A stretch of DNA of 64,000 nt, from NCBI RefSeq assembly GCF_022095615.2, contig NZ_CP155559.1:1051501-1115500 (forward strand), given 5' to 3'. Position numbers and translations under genes: made by a program. This document shows positions 52,196 to 62,991 of the stretch, piece by piece. The number at the start of each line of letters is the position of its first letter. Positions within the stretch are counted from its first letter, which is position 1. This DNA is from Bacillus thuringiensis. Lineage in GTDB: Bacteria > Bacillota > Bacilli > Bacillales > Bacillaceae_G. The notes below the pieces were generated by a model. It was not told the origin of the DNA and ran no database searches. It saw nothing but the letters and a program-made list of their open reading frames with translations.

Positions 52196-52759
52196 ATGAA
52201 GAAAACTTTGAAAAAAGAAGGCATAGAGTGGATACGAACAATTTTAATTGGTGTATTATTAGCTGTATTTTTTCGAACGTTTTTCTTTTCAACGTACGTT
52301 GTAGAGGGGAAGTCAATGATGCCGACATTGCAAGATGGCAATATGCTCGTTGTAAATAAGGTGAGTTATCAAGTAGGGGATTTGAACAGGTTTGATGTTG
52401 TTGTGTTTCATGCGAATAAAAAAGAGGATTATGTAAAACGAATTATCGGTTTACCTGGGGATCAAATTGAATATAAGCATGATAAACTATATATAAACGG
52501 ACAATTTGTGGATGAACCTTATTTAGAGGCGTATAAGAAAGAGACAAATGGGAGGCAACTAACAGGTGATTTTACATTAGAAGAATTAACGAAAGAGAAG
52601 TTTGTACCACCTGGATACATTTTTGTAGTAGGTGATAACCGCCTTGGGAGCTGGGATAGTAGACACTTTGGATTTGTAAAAGCTGATACAGTTGTCGGTA
52701 AAGTTGATTTACGATATTGGCCAATTCAAGAGGTGCAGACAAATTTTTCAAAAGGTTGA
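52196..52759 (+). CDS. sipV: Signal peptidase I (SipV-like)
   Basis: 187-residue type I signal peptidase: one N-terminal membrane helix (about 12-34), catalytic Ser40 in EGKSMMPTL and catalytic Lys81 in DYVKRIIGLPGD, plus the late box GDNRLGSWDSRHFG. It cleaves Sec and Tat signal peptides outside the membrane. RBS AAGGGGAG. The symbol rests on synteny with B. subtilis yhjE-sipV and should be read as tentative. Confidence 0.9.
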   Translation: MKKTLKKEGIEWIRTILIGVLLAVFFRTFFFSTYVVEGKSMMPTLQDGNMLVVNKVSYQVGDLNRFDVVVFHANKKEDYVKRIIGLPGDQIEYKHDKLYINGQFVDEPYLEAYKKETNGRQLTGDFTLEELTKEKFVPPGYIFVVGDNRLGSWDSRHFGFVKADTVVGKVDLRYWPIQEVQTNFSKG

Positions 52760-52778
52760 TATAATAGATAGAAGTATA

Positions 52779-52811
52779 GAAAAAGGCAAACTACTCCGTT
52801 TGTCTTTTTTC
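52779..52811 (+). terminator. Terminator after the signal peptidase gene
   Basis: AAAAAGGCAAAC-TACTCC-GTTTGTCTTTTTT. Confidence 0.85.
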
Positions 52812-52875
52812 GTGTCCTATAATACAATTATAGTAGCAAACTAACGTTCGTTATGTAAGTGAAAGGTGGGGTTAC

Positions 52876-55800
52876 ATGTCACTTCGATTTGTGATTGGTA
52901 GAGCGGGAAGTGGAAAAAGTACACTTTGTTTACACGAAGTGCAAGAAGAGTTAAAACAACGCCCGAGAGGGGAAACAATATTATATCTTGTGCCAGAACA
53001 GATGACATTCCAAACGCAGCAGGCGTTAATTGGTAGTGAGGATGTTAGAGGTTCTATTCGGGCACAAGTTTTTAGTTTTTCACGATTAGCATGGAAGGTA
53101 CTGCAAGAAGTTGGCGGAGCGAGTCGTCTTCACATTGATGAAGCGGGCGTACATATGTTACTTCGTAAAATTGTAGAGTCTCGCAAAGACGGATTATCGG
53201 TGTTCCAAAAAGCAGCGGAGCAAAATGGTTTCTTTGAACATCTTGGTAGTATGATTGCAGAGTTTAAACGTTACAACGTGACGCCATCTAACGTATATGA
53301 AATGTGGCAACAATTAGATGCGCATAGTAGCAGTGCCGAACAAAAGCTATTAGCGAATAAAGTGTATGATTTACAACTATTATATGATGATTTCGAACGT
53401 GCTTTAATCGGAAAATATTTAGATTCAGAAGACTACCTACAATTGCTAGTGGAAAAGCTTCCACAGTCTGAATATGTAAATCGGGCTGAAATTTATATAG
53501 ATGGATTTCATTCATTCTCCCCACAAGAGCTAGAAATTGTAAGACAGCTTATGATTTGTGGAGCGAGAGTTACGATCACGTTAACGATAGATGAAAAAAC
53601 GTTAGCACAGCCAGTAAATGAGCTAGATTTATTTTATGAAACGACGTTAACGTATGAAAAAATAAAACAAATAGCACGTGAAGAGAAAATAGAAATTGAA
53701 AAAACAATTCCACTTATGGAACAACCGCGTTTTCATTCGCAAGCATTAGCACATTTAGAAACGCATTACGAAGCACGTCCAAATGAAAAGTTTCACGGAG
53801 AAGCAAGTGTCACAATTAGTACAGCAGCTAATTTACGAGCTGAAGTAGAAGGTGTCGCTCGTGAAATTCGTAGACTTGTGGCAGATGAAGACTATCGTTA
53901 CCGAGATATTGCAGTTCTTCTTCGTAACGGAGAAAGTTATTACGATGTGATGCGAACGCTATTTACAGATTATAATATCCCACACTTCATCGATGAAAAA
54001 CGCCCGATGTCACACCATCCGCTAGTAGAATGTATTCGTTCTACACTCGAGATTATTAGCGGGAATTGGCGTTATGATGCAGTGTTCCGCTGCGTGAAAA
54101 CAGAGCTTTTATATCCGCTAGACGTAAGAAAAGAAACGATGCGCGAAGAGATGGATGAGTTTGAAAACTACTGTTTAGCGTACGGTGTACAAGGGAAGAG
54201 ATGGACTTCTGAGGATCCGTGGATGTATCGTCGCTATCGTTCTCTTGACGATACAGACGGGATGATTACAGACAGTGAACGTGAAATGGAAGAGAAAATA
54301 AACAGGCTACGCGACGTTGTAAGAACGCCTGTTATTCGTATGCAAAAAAGACTGAAGCGTGCGGGAACAGTTAGGCAAATGTGCGAAGCAGTTTACTTAT
54401 TTTTAGAAGAGCTTGACGTTCCGAAAAAATTAGAAGCATTACGTATTCGTGCAGAAGAGAGCGGAGATTTCTTATTTGCGACAGACCATGAGCAAGTATG
54501 GGAAGAAGTAATGAGTCTTCTTGATACGTTCGTTGAGATGCTTGGCGAAGAGAAAATGTCACTTTCTATGTTTACAGATGTTATGTCTACAGGTCTTGAG
54601 GCGCTTCAATTCGCAAACATTCCGCCGTCATTAGACCAAGTGTTAATTGCTAATATTGATCGTTCTAGATTATCAAATGTGAAAGCAACATTCGTCATTG
54701 GAGTGAATGAAGGTGTGATTCCGGCAGCACCTATGGATGAAGGGATGCTTTCTGATGAGGAAAGAGATGTTCTTAGCGTTGCAGGTATTGAACTTGCGCC
54801 AACGACGAGACAAACTTTATTAGAAGAACAGTTCGTTATGTACCAAATGGTAACGAGAGCAACTGAGAAATTATATATTTCATGCCCGCTCGCAGATGAG
54901 GAAGGGAAGACGTTACTAGCGTCTAGCTTTATTAAGAAAATAAAAAGGATGTTCCCTGATGTGAAAGATACATTTATTACGAATGACGTAAATGATTTAT
55001 CACGTTCGGAACAAATTTCATACGTAGCAACGCCAGAAGTAACGTTGTCATATGTTATGCAGCAACTACAAACGTGGAAGCGATATGGATTTGAAGGGAA
55101 TTTAGACTTTTGGTGGGATGTCTATAATTTCTACGTAACTTCAGATGAATGGAAACAAAAAAGCAGCCGCGTATTATCAAGCTTATTCTACCGAAATCGT
55201 GCGCAAAAGCTAAGTACAGTTGTAAGTAGAGATTTATACGGAGACACAATAAAAGGAAGCGTCTCTCGTATGGAACTATTTAACCGTTGCGCATATGCTC
55301 ATTTCGCGCAGCACGGTTTATCCTTAAGAGAGCGTGATATTTTCAAACTGGATGCGCCAGATATCGGGGAACTATTCCATGCAGCGCTGAAGAGAATTGC
55401 AGACAGGCTATTACGTGAAAACCGTACTTGGGCGGATTTATCAATAAAAGAGTGTGAGCATCTTTCTGCTGTAGTAATAGAAGAAATTGCACCGTTATTA
55501 CAAAGACAAATTTTATTAAGTTCAAATCGTCATTTCTACTTAAAACAAAAATTACAACAAATTATTTTCCGAACGTCAATCATTCTACGGGAACATGCGA
55601 AGTCGAGTGGTTTCGTACCAGTTGATTTAGAAGTGCCATTCGGTATGGGAGGTACAGGATCACTTCCACCGATGGAATTCTCATTACCAAATGGTGTAAA
55701 GATGGAAGTTGTCGGGCGTATTGACCGTGTTGATAAGGCAGAAGATGAAAGCGGAACGTTCCTACGAATTATTGACTATAAATCAAGCTCAAAAGCGTTA

Positions 55801-56391
55801 GATTTAACGGAAGTGTATTACGGATTAGCACTTCAAATGTTAACGTATTTAGATGTTGTTACTTCAAATGCACATACGTGGATGAAAAAAGGCCACGCAG
55901 CATCACCAGCGGGTGTATTGTACTTCCATATTCATAACCCGATCGTTGAGGTGAAAGGTGACGCATCTGAAGCAGAAATTGAAAAGGAAATTTTGAAGAA
56001 ATTTAAAATGAAAGGTCTCGTACTAGGAGACGCTGACGTTGTTCGCTTAATGGATAACAAACTTTCAACAGGAAGCTCAGATATTATTTCTGCTGGTCTG
56101 AAAAAAGACGGTAGCTTTAGTGCGCGTTCGAGTATTGCCAGTGAGCAAGAGTTTAACGTACTGCAAAAATATGTACACCATACGTTTGAAAATATCGGAA
56201 AAGATATTACAGAAGGTGTGATCGATATTGCCCCTTACAAAAAGGGGAATAAAGCGGCGTGTACGTTCTGTAACTTCAAATCTGTTTGTCAGTTCGATGA
56301 ATCACTTGAAGATAACCAGTTCCGTACGTTAAAAGAGATGAAAGATAGCGAAGCGATGGAGAAAATTAGAGAGGAGGTTGGCGGAGAATGA
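52876..56391 (+). CDS. addB: ATP-dependent helicase/nuclease subunit B (AddB)
   Basis: 1171 residues, the second nuclease subunit of AddAB, which processes double-strand breaks for RecA-dependent repair and reads Chi. Walker A-like GRAGSGKST is at residues 8-15. A C-terminal RecB-type nuclease domain has [10 protein letters not shown], and the four-Cys iron-sulfur cluster is formed by the Cys in FNRCAYAHF and the three in [11 protein letters not shown]. Full length for the family. RBS AAAGGTGGGG. Its stop overlaps the addA start, so expression is coupled. Confidence 0.96.
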   Translation: MSLRFVIGRAGSGKSTLCLHEVQEELKQRPRGETILYLVPEQMTFQTQQALIGSEDVRGSIRAQVFSFSRLAWKVLQEVGGASRLHIDEAGVHMLLRKIVESRKDGLSVFQKAAEQNGFFEHLGSMIAEFKRYNVTPSNVYEMWQQLDAHSSSAEQKLLANKVYDLQLLYDDFERALIGKYLDSEDYLQLLVEKLPQSEYVNRAEIYIDGFHSFSPQELEIVRQLMICGARVTITLTIDEKTLAQPVNELDLFYETTLTYEKIKQIAREEKIEIEKTIPLMEQPRFHSQALAHLETHYEARPNEKFHGEASVTISTAANLRAEVEGVAREIRRLVADEDYRYRDIAVLLRNGESYYDVMRTLFTDYNIPHFIDEKRPMSHHPLVECIRSTLEIISGNWRYDAVFRCVKTELLYPLDVRKETMREEMDEFENYCLAYGVQGKRWTSEDPWMYRRYRSLDDTDGMITDSEREMEEKINRLRDVVRTPVIRMQKRLKRAGTVRQMCEAVYLFLEELDVPKKLEALRIRAEESGDFLFATDHEQVWEEVMSLLDTFVEMLGEEKMSLSMFTDVMSTGLEALQFANIPPSLDQVLIANIDRSRLSNVKATFVIGVNEGVIPAAPMDEGMLSDEERDVLSVAGIELAPTTRQTLLEEQFVMYQMVTRATEKLYISCPLADEEGKTLLASSFIKKIKRMFPDVKDTFITNDVNDLSRSEQISYVATPEVTLSYVMQQLQTWKRYGFEGNLDFWWDVYNFYVTSDEWKQKSSRVLSSLFYRNRAQKLSTVVSRDLYGDTIKGSVSRMELFNRCAYAHFAQHGLSLRERDIFKLDAPDIGELFHAALKRIADRLLRENRTWADLSIKECEHLSAVVIEEIAPLLQRQILLSSNRHFYLKQKLQQIIFRTSIILREHAKSSGFVPVDLEVPFGMGGTGSLPPMEFSLPNGVKMEVVGRIDRVDKAEDESGTFLRIIDYKSSSKALDLTEVYYGLALQMLTYLDVVTSNAHTWMKKGHAASPAGVLYFHIHNPIVEVKGDASEAEIEKEILKKFKMKGLVLGDADVVRLMDNKLSTGSSDIISAGLKKDGSFSARSSIASEQEFNVLQKYVHHTFENIGKDITEGVIDIAPYKKGNKAACTFCNFKSVCQFDESLEDNQFRTLKEMKDSEAMEKIREEVGGE

Positions 56392-59300
56392 TTGAAAATT
56401 GGCCTAAAAAACCAGAAGGTAGTCAGTGGACAGATGACCAGTGGAAAGCCGTTGTAGCGAACGGACGTGATATTTTAGTTGCAGCAGCAGCTGGATCAGG
56501 GAAAACAGCAGTATTAGTTGAACGTATTATTAAAAAGATTATAAATGAAGAAGATCCAGTCGATGTCGACCGCCTGCTCGTTGTAACATTTACAAATGCA
56601 GCGGCGCAAGAGATGAAAAACAGAGTTGGGGAAGCGTTAGAAAAAGTATTGATTGATGAGCCAGGATCGCAGCACATCAGAAAGCAGCTGAGCCTATTAA
56701 ATAAAGCTTCTATTTCGACAATCCATTCATTTTGTTTACAAGTCATTAGAGGATACTACTACATGCTTGATGTTGATCCTCGTTTCCGCATTGCGAATCA
56801 AACGGAAAATGAATTGTTAAAAGAAGAAGTATTAGATGACATATTAGAAGCAGAGTATGGAATTGAAGATAATACGATATTCTTTGAACTCGTTGATCGT
56901 TATACGAGTGATCGTAGTGATGATGACTTACAGCGTATGATTTTAGCGCTTCATACAGAATCAAGAGCGCATCCAAATCCGGAAAAATGGCTCGATAAAT
57001 TAGTAAAAGCATACGACGTAGAAGGAAAGACAATTGAAGATTTAGTGTATGCTTCTTATCTATTAGAAGATGTGAAATTTCAGCTTGAAACAGCAGAGGC
57101 GCATATTCGTAAAGCGACTGAACTCGCAATGCTTCCTGACGGTCCGGCGCCCCGTGTTGAAACCTTGCAAGCAGATGCAACTTTACTTAGAACGTTATCG
57201 TCAGCTGCTTGTGAGTCATGGACAAGTGTGTATGAAGCGATGCAAAATGTATCGTGGCAAACGTTAAAGCGCATTAAGAAAAGTGATTACAACGAGGATG
57301 TTGTAAAACAAGTAGACTCTCTTCGTAATAAAGCGAAAGATGAAGTGAAAAAATTACAAGAAGAGTTATTTAGCCGCAAACCTGAAAGTTTCTTACGAGA
57401 TTTTCAAGATATGCACCCTGTATTGGAAAAGCTTGTTCAACTTGTAAAAGTATTTACAGAGCGTTTCCAAGCGATGAAGCGGGATAAAGGAATGGTCGAT
57501 TTCACAGATTTAGAGCATTTCTGTTTACAAATTTTAAGTGAACAAAGTGAAAGTGGTGAAATGAAGCCATCAGCAGTAGCGCTTCAATATCGTAATAAAT
57601 TTGCTGAAGTATTAGTCGATGAATATCAGGATACGAACTTTGTGCAGGAATCCATTATTAAATTCGTAACGAAAGATTCTGAGAGTGAAGGGAACTTGTT
57701 CATGGTTGGCGACGTAAAACAGTCGATTTATCGTTTCCGACTAGCAGAACCAGGCTTATTCCTAGGAAAGTATAAACGCTTTACGCAAGAAGGATTAGCC
57801 GGCGGAATGAAGATTGACTTAGCGAAAAATTTCCGTAGTCGTCATGAAGTGTTAGCAGGAACGAACTTCATCTTCAAACAAATTATGGGTGAAGAAGTTG
57901 GGGAAATCGATTACGATGCTGACGCTGAATTAAAGCTAGGTGCTAGCTATCCAATAGGTGAAGATGTAGCAGCTGAACTATTATGCATTCAGCAAACTGA
58001 AGAAGAAGTGCAAGACGGAGAAGAAGGTACCGAAGTAGAAAAAGCGCAGCTTGAAGCTCGTCTTATGGCGCAGCGCATCAAAGCGATGGTCGATTCAGGT
58101 TATGAAGTGTATGACCGTAAAAATGATAGTATGCGCCCTGTACAATACCGCGACTTCGTTATTTTACTTCGTTCGATGCCGTGGGCGCCGCAAATTATGG
58201 AAGAGTTAAAGCTGCAAGGAATTCCAGTATACGCTGATCTTGCGACTGGTTACTTTGAAGCAACAGAAGTAAATATTATGATGAATGTATTTCGCGTGAT
58301 TGATAATCCAATGCAAGATATTCCGCTTGCCGCCGTACTTCGTTCGCCAATCGTTGGACTAAATGATGAAGAACTTGCGACGCTTCGTGCTCACGGAAAG
58401 AAAGGTTCGTTTTATGAAGTAATGAGCTCATTCTTAAAAGGGGCACCGCTTGAAGAAGAACAAGAATTACATGATAAATTAGAGTGGTTCTATAACTTAC
58501 TGCAAGGATGGCGTGAATTTGCGCGCCAACAGTCTCTTTCTGATTTGATTTGGAAAGTGTACGGTGAGACAGGTTATTACGACTTTGTCGGCGGTTTACC
58601 AGCTGGAAAGCAAAGGCAGGCAAACTTACGCGTACTATATGACCGCGCAAGGCAATATGAAGCAACATCGTTTAGAGGGTTATTCCGCTTCTTACGCTTT
58701 ATTGAGCGTATTTTAGAACGCGGTGATGATATGGGTACGGCGAGAGCTTTAGGTGAACAAGAAGATGTCGTTCGTACTATGACGATTCATAAAAGTAAAG
58801 GACTTGAGTTCCCAGTCGTGTTTGTTGCGGGACTAGGTCGCCGTTTTAATACACAAGACTTAATGAAACGTTTCTTACTGCATAAAGACTTCGGTTTCGG
58901 TTCACAGTTTATCGACCCGCGTAAACGAATTAAATATACGACATTATCGCAACTAGCAATTAAGCGTAAAATGAAAATGGAATTAATCGCGGAAGAAATG
59001 CGCGTATTATACGTAGCGTTAACGCGTGCAAAAGAAAAGCTAATTTTAATCGGAACAGTTAAGGATGCAAATAAAGAAATGGAAAAATGGCTCGATGCAA
59101 GGGAGCATAGTGACTGGTTATTACCTGATCACATTCGTGCCGGAGCGTCTTGTTATTTAGATTGGATTGCACCTTCATTATATAGACATCGTGATAGTGA
59201 AATGCTTCTTGAATTAGGACAAGGAAGCATTCCAGGTGAAATTTATGACTATGATATGAGCTGGAAAGTAGAAGTTGTTGACGGCAAAACGTTACTCGCA

Positions 59301-60113
59301 CCAGAACCGGTTCAAGAAGAGAAACAAGAATTACTAGAAGCACTTCGTGAGAAAAAAGCGGTTCCGCTACAAAGTGAACGAAAAGATGAAGTATACGACA
59401 GATTAATGTGGAAGTACGGATATGAGGAAGCAACATCTCACCGTGCGAAACAGTCTGTTACAGAAATAAAGAGAAATTATCAATCTGAAGAAGGCAGCGA
59501 TAATGCCTTTATTAAAAAACTACGTGCGCCAATTAGAACACGTCCTCGTTTCATGGAGAAAAAAGGATTAACGTACGCTGAAAGAGGTACGGCAGTTCAC
59601 GCTGTTATGCAGCATGTTGATTTGAAGAAGCCGATTACAGAAGAAGTGATTCGAGAGCAAATTGCCGGAATGGTAAATAAGGAATTATTAACATTCGAAC
59701 AAGCTGAAGAAATAGCAATTGAAAAAGTGATTTCATTCTTTGACAGTGACCTAGGTAAGAGGGTATTAGCGGCGAAAAGTGTTGAGCGTGAAGTACCATT
59801 TACGATGATGCTTGCAGCAGAAGAGGCGTATCAAGATTGGCAAGGTAAGAGTGACGAAACGATACTTGTCCAAGGGGTTATCGACTGCATGATTGAAGAG
59901 GAAGATGGTATCACTTTAATCGATTTTAAAACGGATACGATTGAAGGGAAGTTCCCAGGTGGATTTGATCAAGCGAAAACGATTTTAGAAGATCGATATA
60001 AAGTGCAGCTTTCGTTATATGCAAAGGCACTTGAGAAAAGCTTGCAACATCCTGTGAAAGAGAAATGCTTATACTTCTTTGATGGCAATCATGTTGTAAA
60101 AGTTGAGGAATAG
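56388..60113 (+). CDS. addA: ATP-dependent helicase/nuclease subunit A (AddA)
   Basis: 1241 residues: UvrD-type 3'-5' helicase plus RecB-type nuclease. Walker [15 protein letters not shown] (K39), motif [22 protein letters not shown], motif [15 protein letters not shown], motif [15 protein letters not shown], and the nuclease site [11 protein letters not shown] near the C-terminus are intact. It overlaps addB by 4 bp (ATGA). The region 500-560 has a very acidic insert typical of the family. Confidence 0.96.
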   Translation: MIENWPKKPEGSQWTDDQWKAVVANGRDILVAAAAGSGKTAVLVERIIKKIINEEDPVDVDRLLVVTFTNAAAQEMKNRVGEALEKVLIDEPGSQHIRKQLSLLNKASISTIHSFCLQVIRGYYYMLDVDPRFRIANQTENELLKEEVLDDILEAEYGIEDNTIFFELVDRYTSDRSDDDLQRMILALHTESRAHPNPEKWLDKLVKAYDVEGKTIEDLVYASYLLEDVKFQLETAEAHIRKATELAMLPDGPAPRVETLQADATLLRTLSSAACESWTSVYEAMQNVSWQTLKRIKKSDYNEDVVKQVDSLRNKAKDEVKKLQEELFSRKPESFLRDFQDMHPVLEKLVQLVKVFTERFQAMKRDKGMVDFTDLEHFCLQILSEQSESGEMKPSAVALQYRNKFAEVLVDEYQDTNFVQESIIKFVTKDSESEGNLFMVGDVKQSIYRFRLAEPGLFLGKYKRFTQEGLAGGMKIDLAKNFRSRHEVLAGTNFIFKQIMGEEVGEIDYDADAELKLGASYPIGEDVAAELLCIQQTEEEVQDGEEGTEVEKAQLEARLMAQRIKAMVDSGYEVYDRKNDSMRPVQYRDFVILLRSMPWAPQIMEELKLQGIPVYADLATGYFEATEVNIMMNVFRVIDNPMQDIPLAAVLRSPIVGLNDEELATLRAHGKKGSFYEVMSSFLKGAPLEEEQELHDKLEWFYNLLQGWREFARQQSLSDLIWKVYGETGYYDFVGGLPAGKQRQANLRVLYDRARQYEATSFRGLFRFLRFIERILERGDDMGTARALGEQEDVVRTMTIHKSKGLEFPVVFVAGLGRRFNTQDLMKRFLLHKDFGFGSQFIDPRKRIKYTTLSQLAIKRKMKMELIAEEMRVLYVALTRAKEKLILIGTVKDANKEMEKWLDAREHSDWLLPDHIRAGASCYLDWIAPSLYRHRDSEMLLELGQGSIPGEIYDYDMSWKVEVVDGKTLLAPEPVQEEKQELLEALREKKAVPLQSERKDEVYDRLMWKYGYEEATSHRAKQSVTEIKRNYQSEEGSDNAFIKKLRAPIRTRPRFMEKKGLTYAERGTAVHAVMQHVDLKKPITEEVIREQIAGMVNKELLTFEQAEEIAIEKVISFFDSDLGKRVLAAKSVEREVPFTMMLAAEEAYQDWQGKSDETILVQGVIDCMIEEEDGITLIDFKTDTIEGKFPGGFDQAKTILEDRYKVQLSLYAKALEKSLQHPVKEKCLYFFDGNHVVKVEE

Positions 60114-60125
60114 AGGGACTTGAAG

Positions 60126-60413
60126 ATGGCAACGGAAAAAACGTTAAGAACGTGTGAAAAAGGACATGAATACTATAAAAGTAGCAATTGTCCAACTTGC
60201 CCAGCTTGTGAGAAAGAAAAGAAACCAACAACAGGATTTCTTTCACTTCTTTCATCACCAGCACGAAATGCGTTGCAACATCATGGAATTCACACTATAG
60301 AAGAACTCTCAAAGTATAGTGAAAAAGAAATTTTAAAACTACATGGCATGGGACCAGCATCTTTGCCGAAGCTTAGAAAAGCTTTGGAGGAGAGCGGATT
60401 ATCATTTAAATAA
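60126..60413 (+). CDS. Small zinc-ribbon plus alpha-CTD-like helix-hairpin-helix protein
   Basis: 95 residues. The N-terminal part has a Cys/His knuckle (CEKGHEYYKSSNCPTCPACE, four Cys). The C-terminal part (about 40-95: SSPARNALQHHGIHTIEELS, then LKLHGMGPASLPKLRKALEE) matches the helix-hairpin-helix fold of the RNA polymerase alpha C-terminal domain. Start is the ATG at 60126 with GAGGG eight bases ahead. It follows addA by 12 bp without a terminator, so it is co-transcribed with addBA. Role unknown; DNA binding is a reasonable inference. Confidence 0.78.
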   Translation: MATEKTLRTCEKGHEYYKSSNCPTCPACEKEKKPTTGFLSLLSSPARNALQHHGIHTIEELSKYSEKEILKLHGMGPASLPKLRKALEESGLSFK

Positions 60414-60462
60414 AATGAAACAGTAAACAGTGGTTTTTTTGATAATCTTGAATGAGATAAAA

Positions 60463-60496
60463 GAAAAAAGTAGGAGAATATCTCCTACTTTTTTTT
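60463..60496. terminator. Bidirectional terminator between addBA and gerP operons
   Basis: AAAAAAGTAGGAG-AATAT-CTCCTACTTTTTTTT between convergent operons; it overlaps the gerPF stop codon. Confidence 0.92.
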
Positions 60497-60710
60497 ACGC
60501 TGTTCCAATCTGATCTTGATCGGCCACATCAGAATCAAACGTATTTGTTGCACTAACGCCGCTAAAAGTGTTTACGACAAATCCAACATTGGAAGCTCCG
60601 GATCCATTATAAGCTTTCGTATTTTCTTTCGGAGATACGTTATAAAAATCCCCTAAATTAAAAGAACCGTTACTGTTTTGAACGACGAGATTTCCAACAA
60701 CGGAAGGCAT
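60495..60710 (-). CDS. gerPF: Spore germination/coat permeability protein GerPF
   Basis: 71 residues, last gene of gerPABCDEF. The GerP proteins lie in the spore coat and allow germinants to pass to inner-membrane receptors. It shares with GerPA the pattern MPSVVGNLVVQNSNGSFNLG and the C-terminal DSDVADQDQIG. Start is the ATG at 60710 after TAGGTGG; the GTG at 60719 lies within that site. Confidence 0.92.
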   Translation of the reverse strand: MPSVVGNLVVQNSNGSFNLGDFYNVSPKENTKAYNGSGASNVGFVVNTFSGVSATNTFDSDVADQDQIGTA

Positions 60711-60752
60711 ACCATCCACCTACCTTACTAAGCTTTTTAATTACTATATGAA

Positions 60753-61139
60753 TTATTGAGCGGAAGGTTCATCCGTAATATATTGGCGAATTTGCATAAT
60801 ACGAGAGTTATTAAAAACATAATCAACATTTCCAATTTGAAAGCAACCAGAATTTAAAAGTGTTCGTAATTCAACGTCATTCACTTCAATAAAAGGACAT
60901 TCATTTACAATATTTAATTTTACATCTGTCGTTCGTTTTGGGATTGTGACATGTTCATCTGTAAAAATTGCAAATGCATCTAAGCGACCTTCGCCTTTTA
61001 TATAACAAGGAATTTCCCTGTGGACGGCAAGAGCCCTACTTTTTAACTCCATTTGATTCGCGTCTCCAACTTGAAACACGGCAGTAATTCCTAAAGAAAT
61101 AATAGAAACATTTTGAACAACGGACACATGATGTAACAT
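60753..61139 (-). CDS. gerPE: Spore germination protein GerPE
   Basis: 128 residues with the GerPE pattern: HHVSVVQNVSIISLGITAVFQVGD and a C-terminal SGCFQIGNVDYVFNNSRIMQ. AAGGAG lies 11 bases ahead of the ATG, and the gene begins 15 bp after gerPD. Spore-coat localised in the mother cell programme. Confidence 0.92.
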   Translation of the reverse strand: MLHHVSVVQNVSIISLGITAVFQVGDANQMELKSRALAVHREIPCYIKGEGRLDAFAIFTDEHVTIPKRTTDVKLNIVNECPFIEVNDVELRTLLNSGCFQIGNVDYVFNNSRIMQIRQYITDEPSAQ

Positions 61140-61154
61140 AATTTCTCAGTCTCC

Positions 61155-61349
61155 TTAACCTGGAGTAGGAGGGACATCCGTGACTAATGGTACAAACGGC
61201 CCCTCTGTAACAGTTTCAAATGGTGTATCAAGAATAGAAGATAGAATGAGGAGATTCGCATCCCCAATTAAAAAGAGTGCGGATGACGATACACCGTTCA
61301 TTTTAATCTGGCCGACTTTTAATTCACGATTTACAACGTTAAGATTCAT
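61155..61349 (-). CDS. gerPD: Spore germination protein GerPD
   Basis: 64 residues: MNLNVVNRELKVGQIKMNGV, SALFLIGDANLL and a proline-rich end. The xFxIGDA motif is common to GerP proteins. RBS AAAGGAG. Six bp after gerPC. Confidence 0.92.
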   Translation of the reverse strand: MNLNVVNRELKVGQIKMNGVSSSALFLIGDANLLILSSILDTPFETVTEGPFVPLVTDVPPTPG

Positions 61350-61355
61350 ACATAC

Positions 61356-61970
61356 TTACTCCTTTCGGAAATTGCCCGGTATGTGTTGAATAAAAGAGAG
61401 GAAGGCTTTGTCGATATCATGTTTCATCGCTTGAATAATGATATCTCGTAAATAATCTGGATCTGTTGAAATCCCTTCATATGATTGCGCTTGTGTTAAA
61501 TAATAAGGAAGTCTATGCTCCATCTGTTTTTTTATGTCATCAACCATCATTTGTCGATACATTTCATCGAGCGGCGTTCTCTCTTCTTGTTCAAAATGGA
61601 GAATTCGATTATATGCTTCTTCATCTAAGTAACGATGCATTTCTTGAAGAACCCCTTGGTAAAAGTCTGGATTTGTGTCAGTCTCAGGATTGACCTTCAA
61701 AGTTTCTGTATCCACTTGGAAATCTTCAATTTGCTGTCCTTTTGCTGAAAATGGGTTTAAACCAATATTTAAAGTGCCATTTAAGTTTTCTACTTTTAAT
61801 TGATCGAATTTGTATTCCACTTTTCCTACAGAAGAGGAGGGGCGATTTTTTAATTCGTTAAGCTCTTCTTGTAATAGACGCACTTGATCTTCTAGGTTCA
61901 GGATGGCTGCTTGTTGTGTTTGGAGAGCTTGTTGAAGTTGGTGTAAGTAAGTATATATATCTTGATTCAT
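61356..61970 (-). CDS. gerPC: Spore germination protein GerPC
   Basis: 204 residues, the largest GerP protein: an N-terminal coiled coil (about 5-42, LHQLQQALQTQQAAILNLED), then a domain with VEYKFDQLKVENLNGTLNIG and a helical C-terminal part. Hydrophilic, no membrane helix. RBS AAGGAGGT. Co-transcribed with gerPB upstream and gerPD downstream. Confidence 0.93.
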   Translation of the reverse strand: MNQDIYTYLHQLQQALQTQQAAILNLEDQVRLLQEELNELKNRPSSSVGKVEYKFDQLKVENLNGTLNIGLNPFSAKGQQIEDFQVDTETLKVNPETDTNPDFYQGVLQEMHRYLDEEAYNRILHFEQEERTPLDEMYRQMMVDDIKKQMEHRLPYYLTQAQSYEGISTDPDYLRDIIIQAMKHDIDKAFLSFIQHIPGNFRKE

Positions 61971-62037
61971 TTGTGAAACCTCCTTTTCGATAGGGAGGGT
62001 AAATATATTCCTGCTATATATTTATGACAAGGATGTC

Positions 62038-62244
62038 TTAAGAAGAACTAGTTGATGGTTTGATAGAAATAATTTGTCCTTTTGCCTGTAATGGGCGAAG
62101 GGGTTCTGTAAATCCACCACTATTTGAGAATTTAGATAGAGCTTTAATACTTCCAGCAGTACCGATTTGGAATACAGAAGAGGTTGTAATGCTATCAATT
62201 TTAATGCTGTTAATGATGATGCTTTGGTTTACGTAAAAATTCAA
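62038..62244 (-). CDS. gerPB: Spore germination protein GerPB
   Basis: 68 residues: NFYVNQSIIINSIKIDSITT, VFQIGTAG, and a Ser-rich tail. Start codon is TTG with GAGGAGG eight bases ahead. Fourteen bp after gerPA. Confidence 0.92.
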   Translation of the reverse strand: MNFYVNQSIIINSIKIDSITTSSVFQIGTAGSIKALSKFSNSGGFTEPLRPLQAKGQIISIKPSTSSS

Positions 62245-62258
62245 TGCAATCGCCTCCT

Positions 62259-62480
62259 CTAAGTTGAACCAATTATCGCTTGATCAATTACATCGGAATC
62301 ATTGACAGTCGTTGCGCTTTGATAATTGTAGACAGAAACGTTATCTCCCACATTAAAAGAGCCGGCCCCGGCGAAAGCACGTGAATAACTAATAGGCCTA
62401 ATCGCAAATACATCTCCAATATGAAAAATACCACTTGATCCAATATTGACGATACGAATATGTCCGACCATGGCTGGCAT
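62259..62480 (-). CDS. gerPA: Spore germination protein GerPA
   Basis: 73 residues, first gene of the operon: MPAMVGHIRIVNIGSSGIFH, IGDV and C-terminal NDSDVIDQAIIGST, parallel to GerPF. The ATG at 62480 has AAAGGTG six bases ahead; the GTG at 62489 overlaps that site. A sigma-K-like promoter lies 38 bp upstream. Confidence 0.93.
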   Translation of the reverse strand: MPAMVGHIRIVNIGSSGIFHIGDVFAIRPISYSRAFAGAGSFNVGDNVSVYNYQSATTVNDSDVIDQAIIGST

Positions 62481-62517
62481 ACAAAACACCTTTCGTTTTT
62501 AAAATTTTCTTTTCTAC

Positions 62518-62548
62518 TATTGTATGGGCGTTTTCAATAAAATGTGTG
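62518..62548 (-). promoter_or_regulatory. Sigma-K-like promoter of the gerP operon
   Basis: Minus strand CATACAATA (62526-62518) fits the sigma-K -10 CATANNNTA. AC-rich sequence (ACACA) lies about 16 bp upstream, as expected for the -35. This agrees with late mother-cell expression of coat genes. Confidence 0.75.
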
Positions 62549-62554
62549 TTTTTT

Positions 62555-62590
62555 TTATAAAAGAAACACACGCGTTATTGCGTGTGTGTA
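62555..62590 (-). terminator. Terminator of the Spo0E-like gene
   Basis: Minus strand ACACACGC-AATAAC-GCGTGTGT followed by TTCTTTT; it overlaps the stop codon and isolates the gerP promoter. Confidence 0.8.
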
Positions 62591-62754
62591 TCGAGTGTGT
62601 GATTAGTGTGAAAATCAGTATGTACATGCCAAATTACATTTAAGAGCCTGTCCAGTTCTTGGCTACAATCCACTGTTTTTTGAGAAGTCATTCCGTAGCG
62701 TTCAGCAAAATAAATCATTTTTTCGCGTTTTTTTTCAATCGCTTGCTCAAACAT
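62575..62754 (-). CDS. Spo0E-family aspartyl-phosphate phosphatase (YisI-like)
   Basis: 59 residues: a helical hairpin with the family signature SQELDRLLN (about 37-45). Spo0E-type proteins remove phosphate from Spo0A-P and delay sporulation. Start at the ATG 62754 has GGAG nine bases ahead; an ATG at 62769 is an alternative with a weaker site. The tail is His/Thr-rich and encoded partly by the terminator stem. B. subtilis yisI lies at the same place near gerP. Confidence 0.85.
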   Translation of the reverse strand: MFEQAIEKKREKMIYFAERYGMTSQKTVDCSQELDRLLNVIWHVHTDFHTNHTLDTHTQ

Positions 62755-62991
62755 TGAAATCGGCTCCATCTCTAAATGAAATTTTTAGTATATATGTAGT
62801 ACATATTATACAAAAATCCCATAAAAAAGAAACACATTTGCTAAAAAAAGTAAAAATTCTACATTTTACGCCAAAAATAAAGGAGTAACGAATAGGATAT
62901 GAGAAGAATATTGTAAAAATTAGCGTGCATGAGAAGGTTTTTTTCTTACGGATGCGAATACAATTAAAGGGTATGAGTTTTAGGATGGAGA

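Noticed and set aside
56746..57180. 144-codon antisense frame inside addA
   Set aside because: Opposite a conserved helicase region, no RBS, leucine-rich shadow composition.
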